Of a stretch of 64,000 nucleotides of DNA, positions 38,761-47,232 are shown one piece after another. The position numbers and the translations under genes are program-made. The DNA comes from Vibrio sp. CB1-14 (GTDB lineage Bacteria > Pseudomonadota > Gammaproteobacteria > Enterobacterales > Vibrionaceae): NCBI RefSeq assembly GCF_040412085.2, contig NZ_CP115920.1:2666001-2730000 (forward strand). Reading direction: 5' to 3'. The notes under the pieces were generated by a model. That model was not told where the DNA came from. It saw nothing but the letters and a program-made list of their open reading frames with translations, and made no database searches. Within the stretch, counting starts at the first letter, position 1; every line of letters begins with the position of its first letter.

Positions 38761-39897
38761 ATGAAAAATATCGTTTCTTCTTTAATTTCAACAGCATTGC
38801 TGACATTAAGTGCCAGTAATGCCTATGCCGAGTGGTATGAAGTCACGGGCACGTCGACCATTGTCTCCTCTGAAAAGGCGGCAAGGATCTACGCGCTTGA
38901 AGATGCCGTATATAAGGCGGTCGACTTCTCTGGCGCCGACATCGGCAGCCTATCGACACTGGCGCCAATGCTAGAAGACGATAAGGAACAGTACCAGTTC
39001 ATTGACTCCGAGGTTCGTCACATTGTCATCGACGACAAATACGTAAGCGGCAACCAGATGGTGGTAAAAGCGCGTATCGACATCTACCCAACGGCAAAGG
39101 CTTGCCATAAAGAGCAATATAAAAAGACCATTGGCGTTGCCATGTTCGACATTGTTGATCCGCAGCAAGCGGTCATGGGTCAGATCTATAAGCTGGGTGA
39201 AGATTACAGCGCCGTCATCGACAAGCAGCTTGCCGCGCGCTCTTACAGCTTCGTTTCTGTGGGCACTACCCGTTACGAAATCAACAAGCGCCAGCCTGAA
39301 CGAATTAAGATGATCGCTGATGATCTTGGTGCGCAGTACATTGTCACTGGCGCGATTAAAGATCTCACTGCGACAATCGATGCAGGTGGCCTATTGAGAG
39401 ATGATCGCATCAACCGCCAGTTCGCCATGGACATGGCTATCTTTGATGGCAAAACTGGCCACGAGATCTTCCAGCACACCTATCGCGAAATTGCCCAATG
39501 GCCATTTGCGAAAACCAGTAAAGTTGATACCAAGAGCGCTCGCTTCTGGACATCCACCTATGGAGAGATGATGCAACGAGTCAGTCGCAATATCATGCTC
39601 GACTTGGAAGCAGAGATTTCCTGCAAGATGACGCTACCTGAAGTGGTGGCCACCTACGGCAACAAAGTAACCATCGACCTTGGCCGCGTACACGGCGTAC
39701 AAGCTGGCGACCAACTGCGCCTATGGCACACTGGTTCCTTCATTGACCAAAACGGCTTACCACGCAATAAGGTCAGCCGCAGCGACATTACATTAACCGT
39801 CTCACGCGTTTATGAGCGTGATGCTGAAGCGACGGTTGATCAGCCAACGTTGGCCAACAGTATTCAGATTGGCGATGTAATGCACAAACAAAACTAA
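38761..39897 (+). CDS. flgT: Flagellar H-ring protein FlgT
   Basis: A 378-residue periplasmic protein with a signal peptide (MKNIVSSLISTALLTLSASNAYA) followed by EWYEVTGTSTIVSSEKAARIYALEDAVYKAVDFSGADIGSL, the FlgT N-terminal domain. The C-terminal OB-like part (VTIDLGRVHGVQAGDQLRLWHTG) is conserved. It forms the middle H-ring that supports the T ring and stator. The ATG at 38761 follows GGAAAGGTTGT. It is divergent from flgO. Confidence 0.95.
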   Translation: MKNIVSSLISTALLTLSASNAYAEWYEVTGTSTIVSSEKAARIYALEDAVYKAVDFSGADIGSLSTLAPMLEDDKEQYQFIDSEVRHIVIDDKYVSGNQMVVKARIDIYPTAKACHKEQYKKTIGVAMFDIVDPQQAVMGQIYKLGEDYSAVIDKQLAARSYSFVSVGTTRYEINKRQPERIKMIADDLGAQYIVTGAIKDLTATIDAGGLLRDDRINRQFAMDMAIFDGKTGHEIFQHTYREIAQWPFAKTSKVDTKSARFWTSTYGEMMQRVSRNIMLDLEAEISCKMTLPEVVATYGNKVTIDLGRVHGVQAGDQLRLWHTGSFIDQNGLPRNKVSRSDITLTVSRVYERDAEATVDQPTLANSIQIGDVMHKQN

Positions 39898-39950
39898 TAG
39901 TATGAATACGGGCTTAACTTATTCATATAATTGAGTAATATAAGCCCTAA

Positions 39951-40027
39951 GCTCCCGTGGCACAGCTGGATAGCGCGGCCCCCTCCTAAGGGGCAGGTCA
40001 CAGGTTCGAATCCTGTCGGGAGCGCCA
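39951..40027 (+). tRNA. tRNA-Arg (anticodon CCT)
   Basis: A full cloverleaf: acceptor stem GCTCCCG pairs with CGGGAGC, anticodon stem GCCCC/GGGGC with loop CTCCTAA (anticodon CCT), T arm ACAGG-TTCGAAT-CCTGT, discriminator G and an encoded CCA. It decodes AGG, a rare codon. Genes of this tRNA are frequent integration targets, and a decayed insertion sequence begins 90 bases downstream, but no integrase is visible. Confidence 0.97.
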
Positions 40028-40035
40028 TGTAAAAC

Positions 40036-40070
40036 AAGGACTTAGCTATTGCTTCAGCTAAGTCCTTTTT
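40036..40070 (+). terminator. Terminator of the tRNA-Arg gene
   Basis: AAGGACTTAGCT and AGCTAAGTCCTT form a perfect 12-bp stem with an 8-base loop, followed by TTTTTG, immediately after the tRNA. Confidence 0.95.
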
Positions 40071-40117
40071 GTTTGTGTCCACCAAACGTACACGGCTATA
40101 CACCAAAAACAAAAAGC

Positions 40118-40294
40118 GGCTTTGTTGCACAAATCTAATACACTGAATATTAAGATGAGGGAGATTAATTCACAGACTATGATTTCATGCTTAAGTCCCG
40201 CTAAAAAACAACTTACTGGCACAAGTACAATAACGCTTTGATCAACAAAGGTTCACTCCTAAGCTCAATCAGGCAACAAATCCTCTGTGGGTGA
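40118..40294 (+). mobile_element. Decayed IS5-family (IS903-like) insertion sequence remnant
   Basis: GGCTTTGTTGCACAAATC at 40118-40135 resembles the terminal inverted repeat of IS903-type elements (GGCTTTGTTGAATAAATC). About 75 bases downstream a short frame (40205-40294) translates to TTYWHKYNNALINKGSL, close to the start of IS903 transposases, then loses similarity and stops. No second inverted repeat or rest of the transposase was found. Confidence 0.55.
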
Positions 40295-40445
40295 AAGTGG
40301 TTTTCCTATAGCCATTTGGCACTTTTATGAACGCCACAACTTTTAGTTTTCTAGAGAAACCGCTGTTTATGACCTAGACTTCTCCGAGTATTGTTGAGGA
40401 TTGTTTGTCTTCGATAAATCAACCACACCTTACTTAGGAGGTCGT

Positions 40446-40823
40446 ATGAAAAAGTGCGCTGTTGCCGCATTGGCCATGTCATTATTGTTTGTTACAAATG
40501 TATTCGCCCAGCAGAATACCGCGGGCGGTGGCTTCAAAGGACCAAGCGCCGAAGACAATTTAAACACGGTGCAAGATATTTTGGATGCGACATGGCTATC
40601 TGATGGCACATACGTGACGGTTGTCGGAAAAATCACGATGTCGCTTGGTAATGAACTCTATACATTTACAGACAGCACAGGCTCGATGACAATCGAAATT
40701 GATGATGACGAATGGCGTGGGCAAACGGTAACCCCCGACCATACAATAAAGATCAAAGGTGAAATTGATAAAAACGACAGTGATAGTGCGGTTGATGTGG
40801 AATCGATTGAGATAGTCCAATAG
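40446..40823 (+). CDS. Secreted YgiW/YdeI-type OB-fold protein
   Basis: A 125-residue exported protein with a signal peptide (MKKCAVAALAMSLLFVTNVFAQ). The mature part reads GGFKGPSAEDNLNTVQDILDATWLSDGTYVTVVGKI, then LYTFTDSTGSMTIEIDDDEWRGQTV and DHTIKIKGEIDKNDSDSAVDVESIEIV, the bacterial OB-fold (BOF) pattern of YgiW (VisP). E. coli relatives respond to stress and bind small ligands in the periplasm. The ATG at 40446 follows TTAGGAGGTC at an ideal distance. It stands alone downstream of the IS remnant. Confidence 0.88.
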   Translation: MKKCAVAALAMSLLFVTNVFAQQNTAGGGFKGPSAEDNLNTVQDILDATWLSDGTYVTVVGKITMSLGNELYTFTDSTGSMTIEIDDDEWRGQTVTPDHTIKIKGEIDKNDSDSAVDVESIEIVQ

Positions 40824-41208
40824 ATAGCTTTTGTCGCAATGAATGACCAAGAGACGTTGAAAAGACACACCTCACCATTACAAACAAAGCGACCTAAATA
40901 GGTCGCTTATCATTAATGAAATACCTGACTACAGAACCTGAAACATCGCCTATCCGCTATCAGTTCCTGAAATGCTGCCTTTTCAAGTTTCAGTGAGGTT
41001 TCATGAACACCCGCTTCAATGTACACATGATCAAGGTGAGTAAGTAGTTCATCAAATGCTAGGACATTGAAGGAGCGCACACTTCAGCATAAAAAGGACT
41101 ATTACTTATACTCCATTAGGTAGTGAAGAAATAGTGGTGAGGAGCAAAGGGATATGCTACCCCATGAGGCGTTTGGTACGTATCCCTTTCTATGTTGGGC
41201 TGTCTCTG
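40824..41208. other. Intergenic stretch after the OB-fold gene (385 bp)
   Basis: Apart from the terminator at 40887-40908, nothing coding or structured was recognised. The two flanking genes are convergent here. Confidence 0.6.
40887..40908 (+). terminator. Terminator of the OB-fold gene
   Basis: AAGCGACC-TAAATA-GGTCGCTT, an 8-bp stem 64 bases past the stop codon, followed by ATC without a strong T run. Confidence 0.7.
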
Positions 41209-41715
41209 TCAAAACTGACGAAGTAGCCCCGACTGATAGCTCGATATATCAAGCTGCAAATTGTACGCTTCAGTCAATCCATCCAGTTTTGACTGCGCTG
41301 CATCTAGGCTCGTCATTACAATCGTATTATCATCAAGTTGCCACAACTGGCGTGATCCTTCGTAACTAAACTGAAGCGCTAACATGGCATCAGCATTGCC
41401 TTGTTCTGCCGCAGCCAACAACTTTCTGTTTTTCCGGTAAATAAGGTTAAGCTCTTTCTTTAACTGCCACACATACACGACTTCTTTCATTTTTGGGTGT
41501 TGTTTAAGTTTTAACAGGGTAAAACCTAGACCCAATGCACTCACCACTACGCCAAGAAGATTCCAATGAAAATGCGAGCCCGTGTCTGATGGTAAAAAGA
41601 ATATCAAGCTTTGAGATATCGCTAAGCTGGAGACACTTAAGCTCACAATACATGCAACGATGACGATGTTTAGACGTGAGCGATATAACTGCTTGTCGAT
41701 AGATTGTAATTGCAT
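41209..41715 (-). CDS. DUF3087-like membrane protein
   Basis: A 168-residue protein with two transmembrane segments (about 15-35 and 50-68) followed by a cytoplasmic helical domain. The block KQHPKMKEVVYVWQLKKELNLIYRKNRKL matches the DUF3087 family found in Vibrio and Shewanella. I recognise the family by pattern only. Its function is unknown. It lies on the same strand as the RAYT gene but 465 bases away, and no operon is implied. Confidence 0.7.
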   Translation of the reverse strand: MQLQSIDKQLYRSRLNIVIVACIVSLSVSSLAISQSLIFFLPSDTGSHFHWNLLGVVVSALGLGFTLLKLKQHPKMKEVVYVWQLKKELNLIYRKNRKLLAAAEQGNADAMLALQFSYEGSRQLWQLDDNTIVMTSLDAAQSKLDGLTEAYNLQLDISSYQSGLLRQF

Positions 41716-41849
41716 TTTGAATCCAATGGCGAATAAGGTGATTACGCTTTTCTAACCTTTAGAAGAACTGCTCTTATCAAAGGCTAGAAAACCAGTAGCT
41801 AGGGCAAACATTATCAAGCAACTGGCAATATATCCACTGTAAAAGTAAA

Positions 41850-41929
41850 GCATTAAAGCATTAAAGCATTAAAGCATTAAAGCATTAAAGCATTAAAGCA
41901 TTAAAGCATTAAAGCATTAAAGCATTAAA
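41850..41929. repeat. Ten-copy GCATTAAA octamer array
   Basis: Ten perfect head-to-tail copies of the 8-bp unit GCATTAAA. Further copies broken by short insertions (GGGACA and AAATAAAA) continue to about 41975. Reading in reverse, the unit is TTTAATGC, which also forms the end of the adjacent GTGTCCCTTTAATGC word. The array lies on the 3' side of the RAYT gene. Confidence 0.9.
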
Positions 41930-41977
41930 GCAGCATTAAAGGGACAGCATTAAAAGCATTAAATAAAAGCATTAAAG

Positions 41978-41988
41978 GGACACACACC
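41978..41988. repeat. Left inverted repeat flanking the RAYT gene
   Basis: GGACACACACC, exactly inverted at 43246-43256 as GGTGTGTGTCC. The pair is about 1.28 kb apart and encloses the IS200-like transposase gene. Confidence 0.65.
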
Positions 41989-42180
41989 TTAAAAACCAAA
42001 CGCAATCAAAATTGAAGCATTAGCAGACAGCCCTCTCGTTCAGACAAAACATGGAAGATTTGAGTACGTCAATACGTGTAGGAAGTAGTTTGATGAAAGT
42101 AAAGACGCTATCAGGCACTCATAAAGTAAGCACTTAGTGGTACTTTGAATTGACTTATAAATTGATTCGAAACTTTAAGC

Positions 42181-43140
42181 TTACTCTAAACGATACATGT
42201 AAAGCTTCTGCTTGTTTAGCACTGTTTTCGTCTGTTCAGCCAACATGGGCGCCCCGAGTGCGGTTGCCCGAGATTTCTCTATCTGCGTACATACTTTTAG
42301 CCAATTTAATTGATTGATGTTTAGACGCTCCAATACTGGTGGAATCTTGTCTCTCATGGAAGCTTTCCCATCCCGAAGTTGACGAGCGGTCCAATCCACT
42401 AACTCGATGTAATCGACTAATCGAAACGGAATACCATCCAACATACGATTGCCGGGGTTGCCCACAAAAGGATGAAGACAAGGCGCTGTTGCTTGATTAC
42501 GATTAAGTGTGTCAATTCTGAGCTTTATGGATGTATATTCCGAATCTTCTGGCGTTTTGGCTATTCCAGCCCGCACTGGATTTAGATCGACGTAAGCCAT
42601 TGCGGCGGCCAATGCTTTTTCGTCAAGCAATGCCTGGCTTTTGAATCGGCTTTCCCAAAAGTGACCAGTACAATTATCCTCTCGGTTTGCTCTACAGGCG
42701 ATGTCAAAGTTGAGCTCTTTAATGAACCAACTGAGGCTCCACAGTCTTTCTCTCCACGTTTCTATTATCTCTAGACACTTTTCTTCCTCAGCGTGAGACG
42801 AGAGCTGCTGAGTCTGCCAACGTTGAATTAGACTAGGCAGTTTATGCTCACTGCCCCAACGCTCCACTACATCATCAAGAGTAAGTGTTTGGGCGGATTC
42901 CCTGTTGAGATTTAGAACCAAGTGATAATGATTACTCATGATGGCATAAGCACAAATGTCAATGCAGTAGACTTGAGCAAGCGCATAAATCTTTTGTTCA
43001 ATCCATTTACGTCGGTGTTCATAACTCGTGTTGGTTGAGGCATCCTCACCACATAGGAAACTACGGCGAACACAGCGAGAAACGCAGTGGTAATAGGAAG
43101 TTGCATCTATAGAAACAAGTTTTTTTCGAGCCGTTGTCAA
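42181..43140 (-). CDS. IS200-like / REP-associated tyrosine transposase (RAYT type)
   Basis: A 319-residue Y1-type single-strand DNA transposase or its domesticated relative. The N-terminal DATSYYHCVSRCVRR, metal-binding HUH-type motif SNHYHLV (about residues 70-76, H-x-H present) and the catalytic tyrosine in AYVDLNPVRAG (near 182) are all intact, unlike the second copy at 60479. The GHFWESRFKSQ element is typical of RAYTs. The TTG start at 43140 has GGAGG seven bases before it. The gene lies inside an 11-bp inverted repeat pair and next to an octamer array, the kind of repeat such enzymes generate or process. Confidence 0.88.
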   Translation of the reverse strand: MTTARKKLVSIDATSYYHCVSRCVRRSFLCGEDASTNTSYEHRRKWIEQKIYALAQVYCIDICAYAIMSNHYHLVLNLNRESAQTLTLDDVVERWGSEHKLPSLIQRWQTQQLSSHAEEEKCLEIIETWRERLWSLSWFIKELNFDIACRANREDNCTGHFWESRFKSQALLDEKALAAAMAYVDLNPVRAGIAKTPEDSEYTSIKLRIDTLNRNQATAPCLHPFVGNPGNRMLDGIPFRLVDYIELVDWTARQLRDGKASMRDKIPPVLERLNINQLNWLKVCTQIEKSRATALGAPMLAEQTKTVLNKQKLYMYRLE

Positions 43141-43245
43141 CGTTTTATCCTCCGTTTAGTCTGAAGGAACTCTAGCAGTCAATCACTAGAAACACCGTTG
43201 ACAGGCCGCCAAATTAGGCAAAATCATACTATTTTCATACTTTTT

Positions 43246-43287
43246 GGTGTGTGTCCTAGCAAACTCTCTTGCTAGCAAACTCTCTCC
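43246..43287. repeat. Right inverted repeat and 16-bp direct repeat
   Basis: GGTGTGTGTCC at 43246-43256 is the mirror of the left repeat at 41978. It runs directly into two copies of CTAGCAAACTCTCT (starting at 43256 and 43272) at 16-base period. This suggests a short duplication at the end of the element. Confidence 0.65.
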
Positions 43288-43361
43288 AAAAGAGTGTGAG
43301 ATTGCTTTTCTGTCAAATTCCGTCACCATGGACACCATCAAAGTACCACATAAGAAAAACA

Positions 43362-44558
43362 ATGAAATCATTACCATGGAACGCCTGGTTGCTTGCGCTA
43401 GTGCAGCCTTTTGTCCTGTCTGTTGGCGCATTGAATGTGTTTTTAGGCGGGATTGTCGGCGCGCAGCTTCATTCTGATCCTACGTTCGCGACCTTGCCAG
43501 TCACTGCGTTGATTGTCGGCGTATCGCTGAATGTTTTTCCCGCAGCTCGAATCCAAAAAAAGCTTGGCAGAAAGCGAGCCTTTATTTTAGCCGCTATCGT
43601 AAGTAGTGCCAGTGCTTTGGGTGCCGCTTGGAGTATCGAGGTTGGCAGCTTTTGGGGGTTCTGCGCGAGTGCATTCTTACTTGGTACTCAGTTGGCGTAT
43701 GTGGGTCAGTATCGTTTTGCCGCGATTGAAAGCTGTGAAAGTCCTGCTCAGCACCCAAGTGTTATTAGCTTAGTTTTAGTCGGTGGTATCGCTGCGGCGT
43801 GGGTTGGACCCGAGTTACTCAACTTAGGACAGGCAATCACCCTATTCGATGCTGAATATGCGCGCGCGTATGCTGCGCTCGGTATTCTAGAGCTGATTGG
43901 CGCAGCTATACTTGCTGTTGCGATGAAGCCACTGAATATCCAAGAGAACATCACTGAAGCGGGTGACAGTAGAACCTTGTCGGCGCTATTTCAGCAGCCC
44001 GTGCTGTGGCTAGCGATAGGCTCTGGTCTCACGGCATACGCAGTAATGGCTTTTCTTATGACAGCAACCCCACTCGCCATGTCAGGACACGGGCACGATA
44101 TTCAAAGTGCTAAGTGGGTTATCCAAAGTCATGTTATGGCGATGTACCTTCCCTCACTCGTCACCCCACTTATCATTAAACGTATTGGTGTCTATAAGCT
44201 CATTACTCTCGGCTGTGTGGTCTTCCTCGCTTGTATCGCGGTTGCGCTATTGGGTCACTCTGTTCATCATTATTGGTGGGCATTGGTTGCGCTAGGAGTC
44301 GGCTGGAACTTTCTGTTTATTGGTGGCACCTCACTATTGCCGCAAACCTATAAACCGAGTGAGCGCTTTAAAGTGCAAGCGGTGAACGATTTTTCAATCA
44401 CGGCCTTTCAAGCTTCTGGTTCGCTCGGCGCTGGGATCGTGCTCTTTACTCAAGGCTGGACATGGATGCTGCTTGCCTCGCTATTCCCAGTAAGTTTGTT
44501 GCTGTTGCTCAACGTAGTAATCAAGAAACGGCAATCGTTTGAGGAGACGAGCATCTAA
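43362..44558 (+). CDS. MFS transporter
   Basis: A 398-residue protein with about twelve hydrophobic segments in two six-helix halves. Features include PAARIQKKLGRKRA (the loop 2-3 motif A equivalent) and a central hydrophilic loop (MKPLNIQENITEAGDSRT). It is a major facilitator family transporter whose substrate I cannot infer. The ATG at 43362 (MKSLPWNAWLLALVQPF) fits the family start. The open frame continues upstream into the transposon-end repeats, so that extension is rejected. Ribosome site weak. Confidence 0.85.
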   Translation: MKSLPWNAWLLALVQPFVLSVGALNVFLGGIVGAQLHSDPTFATLPVTALIVGVSLNVFPAARIQKKLGRKRAFILAAIVSSASALGAAWSIEVGSFWGFCASAFLLGTQLAYVGQYRFAAIESCESPAQHPSVISLVLVGGIAAAWVGPELLNLGQAITLFDAEYARAYAALGILELIGAAILAVAMKPLNIQENITEAGDSRTLSALFQQPVLWLAIGSGLTAYAVMAFLMTATPLAMSGHGHDIQSAKWVIQSHVMAMYLPSLVTPLIIKRIGVYKLITLGCVVFLACIAVALLGHSVHHYWWALVALGVGWNFLFIGGTSLLPQTYKPSERFKVQAVNDFSITAFQASGSLGAGIVLFTQGWTWMLLASLFPVSLLLLLNVVIKKRQSFEETSI

Positions 44559-44660
44559 TTATTTAGTCAGATTCACATCACCTAATTAAGTCATTATTTT
44601 AAATAGAATTAGACCGTAAAAAGCATTTATTCCTGCAGAGCAGGCGCATAGGAGAATCAC

Positions 44661-45665
44661 TTGACCCAAAAAATACGCTGGGGCATCGCAGGCCTAGGCA
44701 ACATTGCCCATCGATTTACAAAAGATCTCATCGCTCACGTTGAAAACGGAGAGCTCTTTGCCGTTGCGGCAAGAGATCTCGGCCGCGCCGAAGAGTTTTC
44801 TAAGCAATATGGCTGCGAAACAAGCTATGGCTCTTACGTTGAGTTGGCTAACGATAGCAATATTGACGCTATCTACGTGGCGACTATCCATCCGTTTCAC
44901 AAAGAGCTGATAAAGCTTTTTCTTAAAAATGGAAAACATGTACTGGTTGAAAAGCCCGCTCTCACTAATTTGGCCGACTGGGATGCGATGGCTGCGCTCG
45001 CGAAAAGCAATGGTCTACTTCTCGCTGAAGCGATGAAAAGCGTTACATTTCCGGCGTATCGCGCAATGAAGCAGTTTATCCTCGACAATAAAGTTGAAAT
45101 TACCTCAGTTGAAGCATCGTTTGGCAACTGGCACGAGTACGACGGTGCTTGGCATCTGTTTAACCCTAAGCTTTGTGGTGGCGCGACGTTAGATGTCGGC
45201 GTTTATGGTCTTTGGCTATACGCGGATCTATGTCGACTTGCAGGTTGTGCGATTAACATTCCTACTGTCGAGTACGTTCAAGACAATGAACAAAGTAAAG
45301 TCGACGAGAACGCTACCTTTTCATTTGATGATCCATTGAAAGGCCGCATTTGCGCCTCAATTACACGCGACCTGCCACGAAATGCCATTATTCGAGGGCC
45401 AGAGCTAGAAATCGTTATGCACGAAAAATGGTGGAGTTCTTCGACCATAGACATTACCTACCAAGGTGAAGTGACCCAAATCGCTATGCCAATCAAAGGT
45501 GGCGGATTTGCTAACGAAATCGAGCACTTCTCATCATTGTTGCAAAACAATGTCCATCAATCGGATCTCCTAAACCATGAAACGAGTCGAAATGTCGTTC
45601 GTGTTATGGAGACCTGTTTGAACCGTGGCGGTTATGCAAGTTTAGTTCAAAGCTCAGAGAAGTAA
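44661..45665 (+). CDS. Gfo/Idh/MocA family oxidoreductase
   Basis: A 334-residue NAD(P)-dependent dehydrogenase. The Rossmann motif is IRWGIAGLGNIAHRF (GxGxxA), and the active-site stretch HVLVEKPALTN carries the catalytic Lys of the family (EKP). The C-terminal beta-sheet domain includes GGATLDVGVYGLWLYADL. It probably acts on a sugar, polyol or dihydrodiol-type substrate. The TTG start follows AGGAGA. No clear neighbours in an operon. Confidence 0.92.
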   Translation: MTQKIRWGIAGLGNIAHRFTKDLIAHVENGELFAVAARDLGRAEEFSKQYGCETSYGSYVELANDSNIDAIYVATIHPFHKELIKLFLKNGKHVLVEKPALTNLADWDAMAALAKSNGLLLAEAMKSVTFPAYRAMKQFILDNKVEITSVEASFGNWHEYDGAWHLFNPKLCGGATLDVGVYGLWLYADLCRLAGCAINIPTVEYVQDNEQSKVDENATFSFDDPLKGRICASITRDLPRNAIIRGPELEIVMHEKWWSSSTIDITYQGEVTQIAMPIKGGGFANEIEHFSSLLQNNVHQSDLLNHETSRNVVRVMETCLNRGGYASLVQSSEK

Positions 45666-45700
45666 TACGTTATTACTTGGCTTTTCATCTGCTTATTTAG

Positions 45701-45718
45701 ACCGCCTAACAAGGCGGC
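45701..45718 (+). terminator. Hairpin after the oxidoreductase gene
   Basis: ACCGCC-TAACAA-GGCGG forms a short GC-rich stem 36 bases after the stop. The following TTCG gives only a weak T run. Confidence 0.5.
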
Positions 45719-45892
45719 CTTCGCTCCATATTCTCTCCGGCTGCCTCAATTCTTGAGATGTTCCTTTGCTGATTCTCAGCTTAATACTCAAATTAAAAAA
45801 CCTTTCTGACACAAGTTTAAATAATTGTTTTTATTAACAAAAAATTGGCACATTCCGTGCATAAACTTCATCGCGTAGAAAGGAGACATTTT

Positions 45893-47141
45893 ATGAAAGG
45901 ATTAGCACTAGGAGTAGGACTTGTAAGCTGTGCGGTTACAGCGGCATGGAGTACTGAGTATCATTACCCAACAGGCGGTGCCGAAATTGGTTACAGTTTA
46001 ATAGGCAAACCTGATGCAACCGTTAATGTTGGAGATTCCTTACCTACCGACTTATTAGAATGGATAGACAGCATGTTACCTCCGGGACAGAAAGTAAATC
46101 CGGGTTACATTGCAACGGATGCAAAAAGTAATATCGAGATTGATCCTGAATTTGCTGACACAGCTTGTGTTTCGTTTACCTTTCTCAATGAAGGGGCAAG
46201 CTTCAACAATGTGTTTGGCTATTTTGTTTTTGATACGGACACACCACCCACCACACGCAGCGAAGTTGCACAGCACCAAGTTGTCTTTCCCCAATGCCTC
46301 TAAGCCGCCCGCAGGGGAAATGCTACAAGGTGATCAACTCACTTACCAAATCCCCCTTCAAGCAGGTCAGAGCCTAGGTTTTTATGTGGTACCTAACGGT
46401 TGGGGTTGGCTAGGTGAGTACGGCAAAGTCCCTTATGACGGACTATGGCGACAACCTTTTTACTCTTTGTCGGCACTCAACCCTAAGAGAAGTAAAGCAG
46501 AACGCTATCACAATGTGGTTTTTGTCGATGAGGAAAACGAATTCTTAGTCATCGGTTTTGAAGATACTCTATACAGCAGTGGGGATAAGGACTTCAACGA
46601 TTTATTATTCTCTGTCAACGTGACGCCGTTTGCCGCTTTGGATGGAATTGATGACGCTTCAGACAGCCAGTACATTCCTTTGACAGCTTCGGAAAACTCA
46701 CAACAGGGTGAAAGTACAACGACTTATTATCCAACCGCCAGCACCTATGCGACGCTCGCTTTTGAAGATCATTGGCCTTACGTCGGTGACTTTGATTACA
46801 ACGATGTCGTCGTCCGCTACCAGATGACGCTTCAAAAAACGCCATCCAACGAACTTAAATCCTTAGAACTGGATGCTACGATTCAATCTTTAGGAGCGGA
46901 TTACCACAATGCACTTGCGTGGCGAATTCCTAACTTAGGCTCAGACAATATTGAAACGGTCACCCTTACACTCAACAACACGCCTGTGTCACACAACATT
47001 GTTCAAATGGATGGCGAAGACGCCCTGTTTATACTGAGTGAAGATCTGCACCAAGACGTGAACACAAGCTGCGGCTTCTTCCGCAGCAAACGAAATTGTC
47101 AAATTCCATCGAATGGTGAGGTTACATGGTTCAATTTGTAA
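45893..47141 (+). pseudogene. LruC-domain / DUF4114 surface protein, frameshifted and truncated
   Basis: The ATG at 45893 follows AAGGAGAC and encodes a signal peptide and the start of a DUF4114-type protein (AVTAAWSTEYHYPTGGAEIGYSLIG). Reading continues in frame to a stop at about 46303. The rest continues in the next frame (FPNASKPPAGEMLQGDQ, then VIGFEDTLYSSGDKDFNDLLFSVN and the LruC signature FEDHWPYVGDFDYNDVVVRYQ). Removing one C from the CCCC run at 46289-46292 would rejoin both parts. The C-terminus also stops after NTSCGFF-RSKRNC, where intact LruC domains continue for about another hundred residues. It was probably a surface or biofilm-associated protein. Confidence 0.85.
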
Positions 47142-47232
47142 ATCACTGTAAAACAAATTGAATGACGGCTTGAAATTGGTAGCGTATAGACATGACTTCT
47201 TAACGCACGCGGTTTAATTCGGACACCTCATC

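Noticed and set aside
41850..41975. CRISPR array
   Set aside because: The octamers are contiguous or broken by very short insertions, with no spacers of uniform size, no 21-40-base repeats and no cas genes nearby.
42181..43140. The first RAYT-type gene as an inactive remnant
   Set aside because: Unlike the second copy, it keeps the H-x-H pair, the Tyr of AYVDLNPVRAG and a full-length frame.
39951..43260. Complete integrative element at the tRNA-Arg gene
   Set aside because: No integrase, no repeated tRNA 3' end and no conjugation genes were found. Only a decayed IS end supports a mobile origin.
43269..43361. 31-codon extension of the MFS gene
   Set aside because: It lies in the element-end repeats, and family members begin with the first membrane segment near the ATG at 43362.
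46110..47141. A separate gene starting inside the LruC pseudogene
   Set aside because: The frame has no plausible start or ribosome site, and its first residues are out of family. It is the shifted continuation of the gene starting at 45893.
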